Assembly (NCBI RefSeq): GCF_002811945.1
Contig: NZ_NPDX01000003.1
Location: 124,001 to 188,000, forward strand
Reading direction: 5' to 3'
DNA: 64,000 nucleotides
Source of the DNA: Leptospira harrisiae
GTDB taxonomy: Bacteria; Spirochaetota; Leptospiria; Leptospirales; Leptospiraceae
The number at the start of each line of letters is the position of its first letter. Positions within the stretch are counted from its first letter, which is position 1. Under the pieces are notes generated by a model. It saw nothing but the letters and a program-made list of their open reading frames with translations, did no database searches and was not told the origin of the DNA. Below are positions 61,198-64,000 of this stretch, piece after piece. The position numbers and the translations under genes were made by a program.

Positions 61198-61899
61198 CTA
61201 GTTATCCCTTTCTCCAATTATTGGAATGATAGTATTTGTATCGAAAGAAGATTCTTTTGAAAGAGCTGACTTTATCTCATAATAACGAGGTTCAAGAAGT
61301 CCAATTTGAAAACCAACATCTCCAGCATGTTGACTTTACCATATAAAACCACTTTAACTTTTTCTTCTGGTTTTAATATCTTTTGGACTAAAATAACTAA
61401 TTTATTTATTTATTTACCAACTCTTCACTAAGTCTATGATCATCTGGCTCAAACAGTATAGATTTGATGGATTCGGAACTCCACTGGCTTCCAATTTGAT
61501 TTTCCCAATCTACTTTCACCTTCTCCCTTGTCTTTCAGAGATTTTTCAACTTGCTCCCAAGGACAAGAACGAATGTAATCTGTTGAGAAATTCACAGAAA
61601 AAAACCAAAATAGTAATTACAATGTCAAAAGGTTTTGCATAGGATTTTGTTTGGATCACATAACTATCGCTTGTCGCTTAAAAAGTTTAGATGTGATATA
61701 CAGGTAACAAAAACAAAACTCGAAAAGTCCTAATTTCTGTTGCCTGACACTGGAGAGCAATATTTGATTTCGTATGTAACTGCGTTTCTAGAGGAATACC
61801 CTTACTTGTGCAAGAAAACAAGGTAAGGGAAAAAACAAAGTGATGAATTTTGGGAACATATGACTCACTATTGAGAAGTATGCACAATACAATCGCCAT
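61198..61899 (-). pseudogene. Decayed lipoprotein gene, several frameshifts
   Basis: The 900-base gap after argF holds no intact gene, but minus-strand fragments in changing frames read as one decayed protein. From 61899 downward: lipobox-like SLTLFSCTSKG and TFRVLFLLPVYHI, then KPFDIVITIL, STDYIRSCPWEQVEKSLKDK, WENQIGSQWSSESIKSILFE, ILKPEEKVKVVLYGKV, and HAGDVGFQIGLLEPRYYEIK ending IIPIIGERDN-stop at 61198. A (TTTA)4 tract at 61401-61416 is one break: two repeats fewer would rejoin EELVNK to LVILVQKIL. Flanks 61098-61197 and 61900-61993 show nothing. Confidence 0.55.
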
Positions 61900-61993
61900 A
61901 ACTTAAACTTACACAAGAATTAATTTAATTTTTAAATTTCAAAAGTAAATCAAACAACAAATACGTTTTAATACTTGCTAAAGAACATATTTA

Positions 61994-62557
61994 TTAGATT
62001 GAGTCTTTGCGATTCACCATCCACGCACTAAAACCATCTAAAAAGTATAAAAAATCGATTTTATCATCATGTTCAAAATCAAACTTCTGTAAGGCTTCAT
62101 CGTAACACCGAAACCAAACTTCTCTTTCTTTATCTGAAATTGGAAAAACAAAGTGGCGCATCCGCATACGAGCGGGTCCCCATTTTTCAATATAGTAATT
62201 CGGGCCGCCTAACACTTGGATCATAAAATCAGCTTGTTTCTCCTTGGCCAAATCCCAATCACCTTGAAACATCCATTTAATTTCAGAATTGGCAACCAGA
62301 TCATAAAAATCTGAAACCAACTCACGAATGGCAGTTTCTCCCCATTTTTGAAAAAGCAATTTTACGTTAGGGTTCTGAGGAGGTGGTCCTCCTGGTGGGT
62401 TGTAGATATTATCTGGATCCAAATCGATAGTCAGTGTAGCGAAAGGGACTGGTAGGGGAAGTCGAATTTTCGACCGGAGCCGAAGGCGGAGCCCGGTATG
62501 GCCCGGCCCCGAGGTCACGAGGGGTTCGCCCCAGAAAACAAGAAGAAACCCTCTCAA
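61994..62557 (-). CDS. Group II truncated haemoglobin
   Basis: Residues about 45-187 are a truncated globin: LFQKWGETAIRELVSDFYDL, then LGGPNYYIEKWGPARMRMRH with the proximal His and a Trp-rich VWFRCYDEALQKF, as in GlbO-type proteins. It binds O2 or NO. The start is uncertain: no ATG precedes the domain. The frame extends to a TTG at 62557, but its first 40 codons are the GC-rich structured tract, so translation probably starts within or after it. Solitary gene, upstream of the citrate-lyase-like gene in opposite direction. Confidence 0.8.
   Translation of the reverse strand: MRGFLLVFWGEPLVTSGPGHTGLRLRLRSKIRLPLPVPFATLTIDLDPDNIYNPPGGPPPQNPNVKLLFQKWGETAIRELVSDFYDLVANSEIKWMFQGDWDLAKEKQADFMIQVLGGPNYYIEKWGPARMRMRHFVFPISDKEREVWFRCYDEALQKFDFEHDDKIDFLYFLDGFSAWMVNRKDSI
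62461..62532. repeat. GC-rich structured tract with hairpins
   Basis: About 70 bases of far higher GC than the surroundings. GTCGAA-TT-TTCGAC (62461-62474) is a perfect palindrome; GGAGCC occurs twice within 20 bases; GGGG-TTCG-CCCC (62521-62532) is a stem closed by a UUCG tetraloop. It looks like a REP-type intergenic element inserted at the 5' end of the globin gene. Confidence 0.5.
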
Positions 62558-62703
62558 TTTCCATTGGAACCGACTGTTAAAAGAAAGTGACTTTCCTTTT
62601 GCAATCCTCTACAAAATTGCTTCCATCCGAATTCGGCATTAATTCCTGGACGATAGGTAAAATTCACAAAACTTGGTAAAAAAATCCGAAAAAGGTATAC
62701 TAA

Positions 62704-63696
62704 ATGGCACTGACTCACCCGCAATCCGCACTCTTTGCAGGAGAAAAACCTTTCCCTATCATCCCTGCTTGTGAACACTTCGCTGGATCTGAAAAACTCA
62801 TCACAAAAGCGCTCGAGTTACAAAATAAACTCGGTGGACTTTTCGACATCACGATGGACTGCGAAGACGGTGCCCAAACTGGAAAAGAGAAAGAACACGC
62901 AGAAATGATTGTTCGTATCCAAAACTCCGAACTGAATAAACACAAAATGAGCGGGGTTCGTATCCATGATTATACTAACGAACACTGGCGTGGAGATGTA
63001 GATATCCTTGTTCCTGGAGCAGGAAATGTAATTGCTTACATCACAATTCCAAAACCGACAAAAGCAAGTCAGGTGAAAGAGCAAATCACTTACATTCAAG
63101 AAGCCTGCAAAAAAGCAGGTATCAAAAGAGAAATCCCAATTCACGTGTTGATTGAAACTCATGGCGCATTGAATGATGTATTTGAAATTGCTGCACTTCC
63201 TTGGTTGCAAGTTTTGGATTTCGGACTTATGGATTTTATTTCCGGTCACCACGGTGCGATTCCTGCATCTTGCATGAAATCTCCAGGCCAATTTGACCAC
63301 GAACTTCTTCGTCGTGGAAAGGCGAATTTAGTAGCGGCTGCACTTATGAATGGAGTGATTCCAGCTCATAACGTAACTTTGGATTTGAAAAACATTTACC
63401 AAACATATGCAGATGCAAAACGTGCACATGATGAATTTGGATTTTTACGTATGTGGTCTATTTACCCTGCTCAAATCCAATCTATTTTGGATGCAATGGC
63501 TCCAAACTTTGCTGAAACACAAACAGCATGTGACATTCTAATCAAAGCACAAGACGCAGAATGGGGACCAATCCAACATGATGGCGACTTACATGACCGG
63601 GCTACTTACCGATATTTCTGGGAACTTGTCCAAAGAGCAAAATTGACAGGGCAAAAACTTCCAGACGAAGTAGAGAAAAGATTCTTTTCTAACTAA
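62704..63696 (+). CDS. HpcH/HpaI aldolase / citrate-lyase beta-like (CoA-ester lyase family) protein
   Basis: 330 residues. The CitE/malyl-CoA-lyase fold shows DITMDCEDGAQ with metal-binding acidic residues, IHVLIETHGALNDVFEIA with the catalytic-region Glu, and LMDFISGHHGAIPAS. The C-terminus is longer than CitE and lacks the recognised Mcl CoA-binding end, so the exact substrate (malyl-, citramalyl- or another CoA ester) is open. Translation starts at ATG 62704. A hairpin follows 24 bases after its stop. Confidence 0.82.
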   Translation: MALTHPQSALFAGEKPFPIIPACEHFAGSEKLITKALELQNKLGGLFDITMDCEDGAQTGKEKEHAEMIVRIQNSELNKHKMSGVRIHDYTNEHWRGDVDILVPGAGNVIAYITIPKPTKASQVKEQITYIQEACKKAGIKREIPIHVLIETHGALNDVFEIAALPWLQVLDFGLMDFISGHHGAIPASCMKSPGQFDHELLRRGKANLVAAALMNGVIPAHNVTLDLKNIYQTYADAKRAHDEFGFLRMWSIYPAQIQSILDAMAPNFAETQTACDILIKAQDAEWGPIQHDGDLHDRATYRYFWELVQRAKLTGQKLPDEVEKRFFSN

Positions 63697-63719
63697 AAAC
63701 TTTTAAACAGAATAGAAAT

Positions 63720-63751
63720 GGTGAGCGAGTTACTTTGGAAACTGGCTCACC
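63720..63751 (+). terminator. Hairpin after the lyase gene
   Basis: GGTGAGC (63720-63726) pairs with GCTCACC (63745-63751) and inner AGTT with AACT, one G-G mismatch between. TTAGTAATTT follows, a weak T-tract, so termination is likely but partial. Confidence 0.6.
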
Positions 63752-63775
63752 TTAGTAATTTGTGCTAAAAGGTAA

Positions 63776-63839
63776 GTGGCTTTCTTTGGTAACTGACTTT
63801 CCTTTTTCCGAAACTTTCTAAATCGATTCCTGATCTTTC
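63776..63839. repeat. CTTTC-type direct repeats, 17-bp period, second site
   Basis: Units starting at 63776 (GTGGCTTTC), 63793 (CTGACTTTCC) and 63810 (GAAACTTTC) are 17 bases apart, with another CTTTCC at 63835. The motif is like that in the pyrE-TetR gap. The gap up to 63936 holds nothing else. Confidence 0.4.
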
Positions 63840-63936
63840 CACATTACAACCTTAGAATCCCAATACAAATCAAACCAAAAGAAACCCACCCGTTCCTCGT
63901 CATTTCTGATAAATATTACTTTTATAGGCAGGTGAA

Positions 63937-64000
63937 ATGATCCGCTATTCGGATAAATTATCTTGTATAAAAGGCATGTTTTTTCACCAAATTTCTGTTT
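63937..64000 (+). CDS. Possible start of a gene running off the window
   Basis: An ATG at 63937 after GGTGA opens a frame of 21 codons (MIRYSDKLSCIKGMFFHQIS) that reaches the window end without a stop. The ribosome-binding site is good, but the frame is too short to judge coding potential or family. Confidence 0.35.
   Translation, partial: MIRYSDKLSCIKGMFFHQISV

Noticed and set aside
61436..61642. Plus-strand frame of 68 codons in the argF-globin gap
   Set aside because: It lies opposite the decayed lipoprotein fragments, has no ribosome-binding site and looks like a shadow.
62554..62778. Minus-strand frame of 74 codons over the lyase start
   Set aside because: It overlaps the well-supported start of the CitE-like gene, has no family pattern, and ends in the globin leader.

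Overview
The window is about 64 kb of a low-GC (roughly 38-40 %), gene-dense spirochaete chromosome. Gene content points to Leptospira, probably a free-living (saprophytic-type) species: three class III nucleotide cyclases, an unlinked chemotaxis block, a GH94 phosphorylase, a class II photolyase, a di-haem peroxidase lipoprotein and several family-less proteins of the kind common in that genus. This is a judgement from proteins read by eye, not from a database search. There is no phage, insertion sequence, CRISPR array or rRNA operon; one tRNA (Val, GAC) is present.

Layout. 1-10 kb: the end of a metallo-phosphatase-superfamily gene, two exported TPR / fibronectin-like proteins, a methyltransferase, a compact UvrD-type helicase, tRNA-Val, then a four-gene cassette (membrane protein, two SGNH proteins, MBOAT acyltransferase) that looks like an O-acetylation system for a surface glycan. 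10-26 kb: one long run of minus-strand genes: thrS, a hypothetical, infC-rpmI-rplT, a coiled-coil protein, zapA, 5-formyl-THF cyclo-ligase, cheW-cheA-cheB-cheY, scpA-scpB, pheA, tyrA, namZ and lemA, most of them overlapping or a few bases apart. The CheA carries an extra C-terminal CheC-type domain.

26-45 kb is a signalling and accessory region: a TetR gene with a frameshifted alpha/beta hydrolase and tandem palindromic operators, a [2Fe-2S]-cyclase fusion, an ABC-type exporter whose ATPase motifs are destroyed and which overlaps a ~1100-residue GH94 phosphorylase, amt-glnK behind a sigma-54-type promoter, photolyase-clpS, a 7TM cyclase, an RNA uracil methyltransferase, SpoIID, HDOD and a pseudo-receiver cyclase.

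45-52 kb is the most unusual part: six tightly packed genes for a complex I / hydrogenase-4-like membrane complex. The proton-pumping subunits look intact, but the large subunit lacks all four NiFe cysteines, the small subunit lacks three of four proximal-cluster cysteines, and the fused ferredoxin domain keeps ligands for only one [4Fe-4S] cluster. It is related to hydrogenases but cannot be one, and its partner reaction is unknown.

52-64 kb: a LolD/FtsX-type ABC exporter, two uncharacterised proteins, pyrE, an unusual 17-bp-period repeat array, a second TetR gene, a cytochrome c peroxidase with two PerR-box-like sites, a PilZ gene with a near-consensus sigma-54 promoter, an ornithine carbamoyltransferase with an altered HCLP motif, a decayed lipoprotein gene, a group II truncated haemoglobin preceded by a GC-rich structured tract, and a CitE/HpcH-family lyase.
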